A program made the position numbers and the translations under genes. Below the pieces are notes generated by a model. The model did not search any database. It was not told where the DNA came from and was given only the letters and a program-made list of their open reading frames with translations. Positions 1-5,938 of a stretch of DNA of 8,415 nucleotides are shown here, one piece after another. The number at the start of each line of letters is the position of its first letter. Positions within the stretch are counted from its first letter, which is position 1. The stretch is from Anaerolineae bacterium (GTDB lineage Bacteria > Chloroflexota > Anaerolineae > Aggregatilineales > Phototrophicaceae): the NCBI GenBank assembly GCA_020848855.1, contig JADLHH010000096.1:1-8415 (forward strand), read 5' to 3'.

Positions 1-928
1 CCCAACCGTAGATCAGCGCTTGCGGCGCGTTTTGCTCGATGCCCGCACCGGGAAAGCCTGGCACCTGCAGGATGATGAGTGGCGCAACCAGAACCGGTGC
101 GAGAAACCAGGCGTAAGCGGTGATGAGATGCAGCATTCCGGCTGTCCGCAGTTGGCGATCTCCCACTAACGGTTTAATGACATTCAGGAGCAACCAGATC
201 GTCGCGCTCAGGTGTAGGATCAAACCTGGCACTGAGAACAGGTTCGATTGGAACCACGGACCCAGCACCAGCCCCAGCGCGCCAATAGTCATCATCCAGA
301 AAATGGGTTTAATTGAGCGCGGCCAAGCCAGCGAGCGTCCGGCAAAACTCGGATACAGGTCAACCAACAATCCAGCGAACACCAGCGCCATGAAGCCCCA
401 GTTGTTGGCGTGGATATGGACTTCAATCGGTACTTTTATTTGCAACCAGGTGCTCCAGCTCTGCCATAATCCTGTGCCGACCAGGATACCCAGCAGTAGG
501 TACGCCAACCCCGCCAGATAGAACTTGCGTCCTTCAGAGGTTTGCGTCGCCGTATTGGGGATACGCATTTTGCCCAACTGCACCATGAGCAATATGGCCG
601 CAATGAAGATCAGGGTGCCGCCGGTGGTGATGAGTACAGTGTTGATTGGCGGAATGCCCATCAGCAGGATGAGCAGCCCAAGATTCAATGTCAGCCAGAT
701 GTCCCACCGGATTTTAGGACGCGGCAGCCCTGCCCGTGCAGCCACCAGGATTGGTAAAATGCCAAAGGCGAACTCTGTCAGCATACCCAGCGTGATGAAA
801 TGCACCCGCATCCAGCGCAACCCCGCGAAAAAAGGTAGCAGTTCGAAGTGAATCAGCGACGCATCCAGCGCACCCAGCCCTGCCAGCGCAACGTACAGAA
901 AAGCCACAAGAAAATAGGGATTGAACAC
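1..928 (-). CDS. Polytopic membrane protein, haem-copper-oxidase/NnrS-like (partial, C-terminus beyond window)
   Basis: The minus-strand frame stays open from a GTG at 928 to the window edge: 309 residues and no stop. The protein is almost entirely hydrophobic, with about eight membrane segments visible. It carries histidines at positions typical of haem or metal ligands in such proteins: H43 in RVHFITLGMLTEF, H171 and H173 in EVHIHANNWGF, H239 and H267 in later segments. A Gly/Trp-rich HIHxNNWG...GLLVDLYP block is the most distinctive motif. The pattern recalls single-subunit relatives of haem-copper oxidase subunit I, NorB and NnrS, but the catalytic half may lie outside the window, so the assignment is by resemblance only. 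It is the third gene of a minus-strand operon, 54 bp after the DUF2892-like gene, downstream of a ferredoxin and divergent from a Crp/Fnr regulator. That setting suggests a role in electron transfer, or in sensing or detoxifying a small gas. Another family of multi-haem-binding membrane proteins is possible. Confidence 0.6.
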   Translation of the reverse strand, partial: MFNPYFLVAFLYVALAGLGALDASLIHFELLPFFAGLRWMRVHFITLGMLTEFAFGILPILVAARAGLPRPKIRWDIWLTLNLGLLILLMGIPPINTVLITTGGTLIFIAAILLMVQLGKMRIPNTATQTSEGRKFYLAGLAYLLLGILVGTGLWQSWSTWLQIKVPIEVHIHANNWGFMALVFAGLLVDLYPSFAGRSLAWPRSIKPIFWMMTIGALGLVLGPWFQSNLFSVPGLILHLSATIWLLLNVIKPLVGDRQLRTAGMLHLITAYAWFLAPVLVAPLIILQVPGFPGAGIEQNAPQALIYGW

Positions 929-932
929 GCTT

Positions 933-940
933 CTCCTCCT
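933..940 (-). promoter_or_regulatory. Strong ribosome binding site deciding a GTG start
   Basis: On the minus strand the octamer AGGAGGAG lies 4 bases before the GTG at 928 (AGGAGG core spacing 6). There is no ATG near the N-terminus in this frame before residue 40, so this site fixes the GTG as the start of the membrane protein. Confidence 0.8.
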
Positions 941-982
941 GGTTGTGAATATCATGAAGTTGCAAAGTTTCTGTGATGTGGC

Positions 983-1228
983 CTACTGACTGTGTCGTTC
1001 CTGTGCAAGCTGTTCGCGCGCATTTGCCCCACGGAACGGGTATCCCATCAGGACTCCCGCCACGCAAAAATCCAGTACTCCGCCAGCAATGGGTATCAGC
1101 GCAATGAGCGCGAGAAACGTTCCCAGCGTATCCTTGATAACAAATAAGCCTATGGATATCAGAATGATGCCTGCGATAACGCGCATCATACGCCCCTGAT
1201 TACTGGTCATAAATGTCACGAATGTCAT
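983..1228 (-). CDS. Small membrane protein, DUF2892/YgaP-like transmembrane domain
   Basis: An 81-residue protein with two hydrophobic helices, roughly residues 15-32 (MRVIAGIILISIGLFVI) and 36-58. They are joined by a short turn and followed by a cysteine (C55), then LMGYPFRGANAR and a charged tail. This layout matches the DUF2892 domain, a two-helix membrane unit found alone or fused to rhodanese in YgaP; its biochemical role is not established. The start is well supported: AGGAGG at 1235-1240 lies 6 bases from the ATG. It sits 27 bp after the ferredoxin-cupin gene and 54 bp before the large membrane protein, so it is very likely co-transcribed with both. DUF2892 proteins often occur beside redox and sulfur or nitrogen-oxide stress genes, in line with the neighbours here. 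Function is unknown beyond membrane location. Confidence 0.8.
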   Translation of the reverse strand: MTFVTFMTSNQGRMMRVIAGIILISIGLFVIKDTLGTFLALIALIPIAGGVLDFCVAGVLMGYPFRGANAREQLAQERHSQ

Positions 1229-1255
1229 GTTATTCCTCCTGGATATTCACTCAAT

Positions 1256-1798
1256 TCAGGCGATTCTGGCTGCAAGGAAAACCAGACGGGTCTCAGCTTC
1301 AGCCCCACGTTTAGCACCTTCTGGCGTGATCACTGTCGCACCCGGACTAACGGGATAGCGTTCATCATCGACGATCATCCACCCCGTCCCTTTGAGAAAG
1401 TGGTATACCGCCAAGGCATCGGGATGCAGCGGAATCTTCTGACCGGCTTCAAGCCCGGCGATGATGACTTTTAGTTTCTCGTTTTCCGTCAATATCTGTG
1501 GCTGCGGGCCTTCAGGCGAAAAAACGACCTTCTCCCGCCAATCTGGATAGAACATGGATTGCATTGAATTTTCCTCCTCATGGAAGAACATGATCTGAAA
1601 GGGTCGGCTGATGGCATGTACCGGGCAGATGCGTTCGCAGTAACCGGCATAGGTACACGCTTGAGGGTTTGTGACAACAGCAATACCGTGTTTCATCGCC
1701 AGGGCGCTGGTGGGACACACCCGAATACAAAGCCCACAACCGCTACAACGATTGGTATCAATGAGTGGCACAGGAAGAACCATCTGCCTGTTTGTCAT
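1256..1798 (-). CDS. Ferredoxin-type iron-sulfur domain fused to a cupin-like domain
   Basis: A 180-residue protein with two parts. Residues 1-65 form a bacterial dicluster ferredoxin fold. The first motif is complete (C18, C21, C24, C28-P29); the second has C48, C54 and C58-P59 with alanine at 51 where the second cysteine is expected. In known dicluster ferredoxins the fourth cysteine of each motif serves the other cluster. On that basis the first cluster should be [4Fe-4S] and the second probably [3Fe-4S]. Residues 79-180 form a small beta-rich cupin-like domain (IPLHPDALAVYHFLKGTG...PGATVITPEG) that keeps H125 and H133 but lacks the usual HxH and the second-motif histidine. An embedded ribosome site and ATG at residue 79 suggest the cupin is also made alone. 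It is the first gene of the operon and divergent from the Crp/Fnr regulator. Likely role: cytoplasmic electron carrier coupled to a sensing or binding domain. A start at M6 (1783) is possible; no strong ribosome site favours either. Confidence 0.8.
   Translation of the reverse strand: MTNRQMVLPVPLIDTNRCSGCGLCIRVCPTSALAMKHGIAVVTNPQACTYAGYCERICPVHAISRPFQIMFFHEEENSMQSMFYPDWREKVVFSPEGPQPQILTENEKLKVIIAGLEAGQKIPLHPDALAVYHFLKGTGWMIVDDERYPVSPGATVITPEGAKRGAEAETRLVFLAARIA
1562..1579 (-). promoter_or_regulatory. Internal ribosome binding site and ATG for a separate cupin protein
   Basis: Inside the fused gene, the minus strand reads GAGGAGG (1573-1579), then 8 bases, then ATG (1562-1564), in frame with the fusion as Met79. 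The ribosome site itself encodes the linker residues HEEENS. This would make a free 102-residue cupin (1256-1564). It looks like an ancestral gene boundary whose ferredoxin stop codon has been lost. The spacing is as good as those of the other genes in the operon. Confidence 0.6.
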
Positions 1799-1849
1799 GT
1801 GTCAATCATCCCATCGCTGTCTAACCACTTTGACTTCACCGAAACCCGC

Positions 1850-1879
1850 TGCGTAAATACAGTCTCCGTCATTTACACA
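1850..1879. repeat. Inverted repeat TGcGTAAAT / ATTTACaCA
   Basis: TGCGTAAAT at 1850-1858 and ATTTACACA at 1871-1879 pair in 8 of 9 positions across a 12-base spacer. It lies about 52 bp upstream of the ferredoxin-cupin start, in the space between the divergent transcripts. It may be an operator or part of the operon promoter; no convincing -35/-10 pair was identified here. Confidence 0.45.
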
Positions 1880-1887
1880 GACGAGTC

Positions 1888-1903
1888 TTCGACTTTTGTC
1901 GAA
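1888..1903. promoter_or_regulatory. Candidate Crp/Fnr-type operator (perfect 16-bp dyad)
   Basis: TTCGAC-TTTT-GTCGAA is a perfect inverted repeat with a 4-base spacer, the same overall geometry as an Fnr box (TTGAT-N4-ATCAA) but with different half-site bases. It lies 105 bp before the regulator ATG and about 90 bp before the ferredoxin-cupin ATG. It is the best candidate for binding by the neighbouring regulator, whose recognition helix differs from Fnr (D190, N193, R194 where Fnr has E, S, R). Binding is inferred from position and symmetry only. Confidence 0.5.
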
Positions 1904-1907
1904 TTTC

Positions 1908-1927
1908 GTCAGGAAAGATTGCCTGAC
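1908..1927. repeat. Inverted repeat GTCAGG-N8-CCTGAC
   Basis: A perfect 6-bp inverted repeat with an 8-base spacer, five bases after the 16-bp dyad. It is a possible second operator half or an RNA hairpin in the regulator leader. It has no U-tract, so it does not look like an intrinsic terminator. Confidence 0.35.
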
Positions 1928-2008
1928 TGGTTAATTTGTTTCAGAATAGGCGGGCTGGACAATCGCTGACCATGCGACTAAGGAAATATAGAAATAGGAG
2001 TTATACCT

Positions 2009-2719
2009 ATGGATGACGCGATAAATCAGATAAAAAGCATCCTTTCGACCGTCGCTTACTTTGCCAACCTTGATGATGCGATAATCGAAACCATTGCCCA
2101 ACAAATGAAGGTTCAACAGTGCGACACAGGGCAGGTCGTGTTCCTCGAAGGGGGACAGGATGTAGCCCTGTATATTGTCCGCACTGGTTGGCTAAAAGCG
2201 GTTAAGACATCACCTGATGGACGCGAACAGATATTACATTTCATCGGTCCAGGGGAGGTTTTTAATGTGATTGGTGTTTTTGTTGAGTCCACCAACCCTG
2301 CGACAGTCATCGCTCTCGAACCAACAACGGTGTGGGTCATCCAGCAAACTGTCATACTGAAGTTGCTTGACCAGCATCCAGAACTTGGGTGGGTTATCAT
2401 CCGGCGCCTGGCTGAACGTGTGCAGCAGCTTATTCATATGGTCGAGGATTTGTCGCTGCGAACGATTGAAGCCCGCCTGGCACGTTATCTGATTGAACAA
2501 TCTACAGAGGAACAGTTGTCACGGCCCCGCTGGGCAACCCAGGCAGAGATGGCGAATCGGCTGGGAACGGTCCCCGATGTGTTCAATCGGGCTTTACGCA
2601 GTCTGGCAAAAGACAATTTGATCCGGGTAGAACGACACCAGATTCAAATCCTCGATTATGCGGGTTTGGAAACCAGGGCGGGGATTGATAAACAAGAAAC
2701 GGTTACGCTTGATAAATGA
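2009..2719 (+). CDS. Crp/Fnr-family transcriptional regulator
   Basis: A 236-residue protein of normal family length. Residues about 15-115 form the cyclic-nucleotide-binding-like beta barrel (GQVVFLEGGQDVALYIVRTGWLKAV...GREQILHFIGPGEVF). A dimerisation helix follows at about 118-147, then a winged helix-turn-helix at about 173-215 (ATQAEMANRLG, then the recognition helix with D190, N193 and R194, then the wing). It lacks the N-terminal cysteine cluster of Fnr and has only one cysteine (C38), so it is not an Fnr-type iron-sulfur oxygen sensor. It also lacks the Arg-Ser cAMP pocket signature of Crp. A haem- or redox-sensing subtype such as Dnr is possible but not shown. The start is supported by AGGAG at 1996-2000, 8 bases from the ATG. 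It is divergent from the ferredoxin-cupin operon and probably regulates it, and perhaps itself, through the intergenic dyads. GC content and codon use match the operon, not the metal genes downstream. Confidence 0.92.
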   Translation: MDDAINQIKSILSTVAYFANLDDAIIETIAQQMKVQQCDTGQVVFLEGGQDVALYIVRTGWLKAVKTSPDGREQILHFIGPGEVFNVIGVFVESTNPATVIALEPTTVWVIQQTVILKLLDQHPELGWVIIRRLAERVQQLIHMVEDLSLRTIEARLARYLIEQSTEEQLSRPRWATQAEMANRLGTVPDVFNRALRSLAKDNLIRVERHQIQILDYAGLETRAGIDKQETVTLDK

Positions 2720-2741
2720 ATGCAAGCTGTCTATCTATAGC

Positions 2742-2775
2742 CTAAGTTCGTGAAATTTCTGAGCCGAACGCTTAG
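2742..2775. repeat. Hairpin-forming inverted repeat downstream of the regulator
   Basis: CTAAGTTCG at 2742-2750 pairs with CGAACGCTTAG at 2765-2775, with CG (2769-2770) bulged out. The 14-base loop itself contains the palindrome GAAATTTC. It follows the regulator stop by about 22 bp but lacks a T-run, so it is a weak terminator candidate. It may equally be the edge of a lost mobile segment, given the adjacent remnant. Confidence 0.4.
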
Positions 2776-3002
2776 ATGACGAAGCAACGCAGCTAGAAAT
2801 CGCAGCCGCGTTGCCCGACAGAACATGGGAAGCTATCCGCAAAAAGGTTGTGCAGCTTCGCGGCGATAGTTCTATGGTTGCTGAGACTGGACAGTTGGAA
2901 GCGGGCGAACGGATTGGCGATTATCTCGCGCGAGAACCGACAGCAGCCGCTGCAATGGCATTCCTGATCTCAGGGAGTTTAGAACCACAAACACGCTGCT
3001 GA
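2763..3002 (+). pseudogene. Remnant resembling the C-terminal tail of a serine recombinase
   Basis: This open frame begins after a TGA at 2760-2762, has no ribosome site, and has only a TTG start candidate at 2811. It reads AERLDDEATQLEIAAALPDR followed by TWEAIRKKVVQL. That alternation of acidic residues, a QLEIAxALPxRTWxAI core and basic residues recalls the SANT-like tail found in some serine recombinases. No catalytic domain is present, and the upstream frames are closed by stops. From 2872 onward it overlaps the 3' end of the copper ATPase gene on the other strand, so residues after about 40 may only be a shadow of that gene. It sits exactly where base composition changes. Assignment is from remembered family style only; an unrelated short ORF is a real alternative. 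Confidence 0.35.
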
Positions 3003-5409
3003 ATGCCATCGCCCCGGCTGCCAGCATCGGCACGAGCAAGCCAAGCATCGCCACCGGGATCAGGATGATGTTGTAGATGAACGCCCAGAACAGATTCTGG
3101 TGGATTGTCCGCATGGTCGCCTTGCTCAACGTGATCGCCCGCGCCACACCGCGCAGGTCGCCGCTCACCAGCGTCACGTCCGACGCTTCCATCGCAATGT
3201 CCGTGCCCGTGCCGATGGCGATGCCCACGTCGGCTTGCGCCAGCGCCGGCGCGTCGTTGATGCCGTCGCCGACCATCGCCACGCGCTTGCCCTCGGCTTG
3301 CAGCGCCTTCACCGCTTCGACCTTCTGGCTCGGCAGCACGTCTGCCAGCACGCGGTCCACACCGACTTCGGCGGCAATCGCCTGAGCCGTGCGCGCGTTG
3401 TCGCCGGTGATCATCACCACTTCCAGACCGAGCGCCTTCAGGCTGGCAATCGCCTCGCGCGAGCCGTCCTTCACCGTGTCGGCGATGCCGATCACGCCGA
3501 TGATCTGCTCATCCGCTGCGACCAGAACCGCCGTCCGAGCCTGCGCCTGCAAGGCTTCGACTTCCGGCGAGTCGCTTACTCCGACGTACTTCAGGCTGCC
3601 GACCTTGATCAGCCTGCCCTCGACCGTTCCACTCACGCCGCGCCCGGATTTGCTCTCGAAGCCTTCCGGCTGCGCCAGCGCCAGATTTTTCGCCTTCGCC
3701 GCGTTCACCACCGCCTGACCGAGCGGGTGTTCGCTGGCGCGCTCGACGCTGGCTGCCAGCCGCAGCAGGTCGTCGACGCTCGTGCCGTTCAGGGGGATGA
3801 CATCCGTCACCGTCGGCTCGCCGCGCGTGATCGTGCCGGTCTTGTCCAGCGCGACCGCTTGCAAGCGCTGCGCGTTCTCCAGCGACTCGCTGTTCTTGAA
3901 CAGCACGCCCATCTCCGCGCCGCGCCCTGTGCCGACCATGATCGCCGTCGGCGTCGCCAAGCCGAGCGCGCACGGGCAGGCGATCACCAGCACGGCGACC
4001 GCGTGCACCATCGCCGTCGTGAACCCCGCCTGTCCGATCACCAGCCAGCCGAGGAACGTCAGCAGCGCCAGTCCCAGCACCGCCGGGACGAATACACTCG
4101 ACACCTGATCGGCGATCCGCTGGATTGGCGCTTTCGACCCCTGCGCCTGCTCGACCAGCCGGACGATCTGCGCCAGCGCTGTCTGCGTGCCGACCCTCGT
4201 CGCCTCGACGATCAGCCGACCACTCTTGTTAACCGTCGCGCCGATCACCTCGCTGCCCACGCGCTTGTTGACCGGCAGGCTTTCGCCTGTCAGCATCGAC
4301 TCGTCAACCGAAGACCGTCCCTCGATCACGATGCCGTCCACCGGCACGCGCTCGCCGGGACGCACGACCATCCGGTCGCCGACTACCATGTCATCGACCG
4401 GGATTTCAACTTCCTCGTCGTCACGCAGCAGGGTCGCCGTGCGCGGCGCGAGTCCCATCAGCTTCTTGATAGCCTCGCTGGTGCGACCCTTCGCCCGCGC
4501 TTCCAAAAGCTTGCCCAGCGTGATCAGCGTCAGGATGACCGCCGCCGTCTCGAAATAGACGTGCTCGCCGATGCCCGCAATGCCGAAGATCATGCCGAGC
4601 AGGACGATCACGCTGTAGATATACGCCACCGACGATCCCATAGCGATCAGCGTGTCCATGTTGGCGGTGCGGTTCTTGAGCGCCTTCCACGCGCCGACGA
4701 TATACTGCCTGCCGACGATCACCTGCACCGGCGTTGCCAGCAGGAAGAACACGAGCGGGAAGCCCGACCACAGCAGCCAGCGCAGCGCCGGGGCGACCTG
4801 TTCGGTCATCATCATGCCGCTCATCGAGCCGCCCGCCGCGCTCGCCATCACCAGATCGCGCGCCATGCTCAGCACGAACAGCGGCAGCGTGAACGCCGCG
4901 CCGATCAGCACCAGCCGCCGCTGGCGGTCGATTTCCGCCTGCCGCGCCGCGCGCTCGGCGTCGATTTCCTCGCCTTTGCTGGCGGCGGACAAATCCAGCA
5001 CGCCGTAACCTGCCGCTTCGACCGCCTTGACCAGATCGGCGCGGCGGGCAGCGCCCGGCAGATACGTCACTGTCGCCTTCTCGGTCGCCAGGTTGACGTT
5101 GACTGCTAGCACGCCGATGGGTTTCTTGAGCGCCCGCTCGACGTTGCGCACGCACGAGGCGCACGTCATGCCGGTGATCGGCAGTTCCATCGTCGCCTGC
5201 GCCACGCCGTAGCCCGCGCCGTCGATGCGCTGGATCAGTGTGCTCATATCCACCTGCGCCGGGTCATAGGCGACGCTGGCGCGCTCGGTGGCGAAATTGA
5301 CGGTCGCTTCGCCGACGCCCTCGGTCTTCTTCAGCGTCCGTTCCACCGTCCGGGCGCAGCTTGCACAGGTCATGCCCGTCACGGGCAGGTCAATTTGTTG
5401 CATGGTCAT
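2872..5409 (-). CDS. copA: Copper-exporting P1B-type ATPase (CopA)
   Basis: An 845-residue inner-membrane pump that uses ATP to expel Cu(I). Two N-terminal metal-binding domains each carry GMTCASC (C15/C18 and C83/C86). Membrane helices begin near residue 165. A Met-rich stretch follows the first helix (SMSGMMM, 196-202). The TGES actuator motif is at 374-377 and the CPC transport motif at 478-480. The phosphorylated Asp is D522 in DKTGT, the HP motif is at 561-562, and GDGIND is at 714-719. The last helices carry YN (779-780) and MAFSS (801-805), the Cu(I)-specific P1B-1 signature. I start it at the ATG at 5409, just before the first domain. The frame is open further upstream to 5613, but that part overlaps the merR gene and its residues do not look like CopA. 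The gene follows merR by 7 bp, so the two form an operon. Odd point: after NSLR (811-814), where relatives normally end within a few residues, there is a 31-residue polar tail encoded across the compositional junction. Confidence 0.95.
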   Translation of the reverse strand: MTMQQIDLPVTGMTCASCARTVERTLKKTEGVGEATVNFATERASVAYDPAQVDMSTLIQRIDGAGYGVAQATMELPITGMTCASCVRNVERALKKPIGVLAVNVNLATEKATVTYLPGAARRADLVKAVEAAGYGVLDLSAASKGEEIDAERAARQAEIDRQRRLVLIGAAFTLPLFVLSMARDLVMASAAGGSMSGMMMTEQVAPALRWLLWSGFPLVFFLLATPVQVIVGRQYIVGAWKALKNRTANMDTLIAMGSSVAYIYSVIVLLGMIFGIAGIGEHVYFETAAVILTLITLGKLLEARAKGRTSEAIKKLMGLAPRTATLLRDDEEVEIPVDDMVVGDRMVVRPGERVPVDGIVIEGRSSVDESMLTGESLPVNKRVGSEVIGATVNKSGRLIVEATRVGTQTALAQIVRLVEQAQGSKAPIQRIADQVSSVFVPAVLGLALLTFLGWLVIGQAGFTTAMVHAVAVLVIACPCALGLATPTAIMVGTGRGAEMGVLFKNSESLENAQRLQAVALDKTGTITRGEPTVTDVIPLNGTSVDDLLRLAASVERASEHPLGQAVVNAAKAKNLALAQPEGFESKSGRGVSGTVEGRLIKVGSLKYVGVSDSPEVEALQAQARTAVLVAADEQIIGVIGIADTVKDGSREAIASLKALGLEVVMITGDNARTAQAIAAEVGVDRVLADVLPSQKVEAVKALQAEGKRVAMVGDGINDAPALAQADVGIAIGTGTDIAMEASDVTLVSGDLRGVARAITLSKATMRTIHQNLFWAFIYNIILIPVAMLGLLVPMLAAGAMAFSSVFVVLNSLRSGMPLQRLLSVLARDNRQSVRPLPTVQSQQP

Positions 5410-5416
5410 CGCTTGC

Positions 5417-5824
5417 TTACACTCCGCTGGTATCCTGGGCGAAGCTCCCCAGAATTGGACATTCATCGGTCGGGTGTTCCCCGCCGGGGCATTCGTCGAA
5501 CAGCGCGCTGAGTTCGGCGCGCATCGCCTGAAGCGCCGCGATTTTGCGGTCGATGTCGTCGATCTTGGCATCCACCATGTCGCGTACGTCGCCGCAGGTC
5601 GCGTCTGACGCATATTTCAGGTCGAGCAGCGTTCGGATCTCGTCGAGCGAGAAGCCGACCGCCTGCGCCCGTTTGATGAAGCGGATGCGCTGCACCGCCG
5701 CCGGCGCGAACAGTCGGTAGCCCGCTTCCGAACGTTCCGGCATTGGCAGCAGCCCGCTGCGCTCGTAATACCGGATCGTCTCCGGGTTCACCTGTCCATG
5801 TCTGGCGAGTTCACCTCTCGTCAT
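5417..5824 (-). CDS. MerR-family metal-responsive regulator
   Basis: A DNA-binding metal sensor: an N-terminal winged helix-turn-helix ([20 protein letters not shown] and following), a long dimerisation helix at about 80-113, and a C-terminal metal loop. Numbered from the upstream ATG at 5833 (138 residues), the likely ligands are C80, C115, H120 and C125 ([14 protein letters not shown]). These align in spacing with ZntR C79, C114, H119 and C124. CueR instead has serine at the first position and only two cysteines. I chose the ATG at 5824 (135 residues) because family members usually begin just before this xxGELA motif, and because the likely promoter -10 covers the upstream ATG. The gene ends 7 bp before copA, so sensor and pump are co-transcribed. 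It probably represses, and on metal binding activates, its own 20-bp-spacer promoter. Metal specificity cannot be settled from sequence. Confidence 0.92.
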   Translation of the reverse strand: MTRGELARHGQVNPETIRYYERSGLLPMPERSEAGYRLFAPAAVQRIRFIKRAQAVGFSLDEIRTLLDLKYASDATCGDVRDMVDAKIDDIDRKIAALQAMRAELSALFDECPGGEHPTDECPILGSFAQDTSGV

Positions 5825-5831
5825 GACATTC

Positions 5832-5863
5832 ATTCTGCACCCTGTACCTTACTACAATGTCAA
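5832..5863 (-). promoter_or_regulatory. MerR-type promoter/operator with 20-bp spacer for merR-copA
   Basis: On the minus strand, TTGACA (5858-5863, perfect -35) is followed by exactly 20 bases and CAGAAT (5832-5837, four of six matches to TATAAT). Over-long 19-20 bp spacers are the hallmark of promoters that MerR proteins activate by twisting the DNA. The spacer holds a short dyad, TGTA-N6-TACA (5843-5856), near its centre. The predicted transcript start falls at about 5825, next to the ATG at 5824. Confidence 0.6.
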
Positions 5864-5881
5864 GAGACAAAAAATACCGTC

Positions 5882-5887
5882 TATAAT
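5882..5887 (+). promoter_or_regulatory. Perfect TATAAT -10 element for the O-antigen ligase-like gene
   Basis: TATAAT lies about 50 bp upstream of the GTG start at 5939, in a short AT-rich patch. No good -35 is seen; the region that would hold it coincides with the opposing merR -35, so the two promoters may interfere with each other. Confidence 0.45.
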
Positions 5888-5938
5888 TCAGATCGCCTGA
5901 CCAGTCCCTATCTTACGCGCAGCGAACGAGGCGTCGAA

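Noticed and set aside
714..1067. 117-codon minus-strand open frame across the DUF2892/membrane protein boundary
   Set aside because: It overlaps two well-supported genes in another frame and has no recognisable domain or ribosome site.
3100..5109. A 669-codon plus-strand open frame opposite copA
   Set aside because: It is rich in Arg, His, Asp and Gln with no hydrophobic core or motif, as expected from the complement of a high-GC gene. The opposite strand encodes a complete P-type ATPase with all signature motifs.
5410..5613. Upstream extension of the copA frame to 5613
   Set aside because: It overlaps merR in another frame and its residues lack any CopA similarity. The first HMA domain starts directly after the ATG at 5409.
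5798..5938. Upstream extension of the O-antigen ligase-like frame to 5798
   Set aside because: It overlaps the 5' end of merR on the other strand and covers both promoters. The hydrophobic N-terminus begins right after the GTG at 5939.
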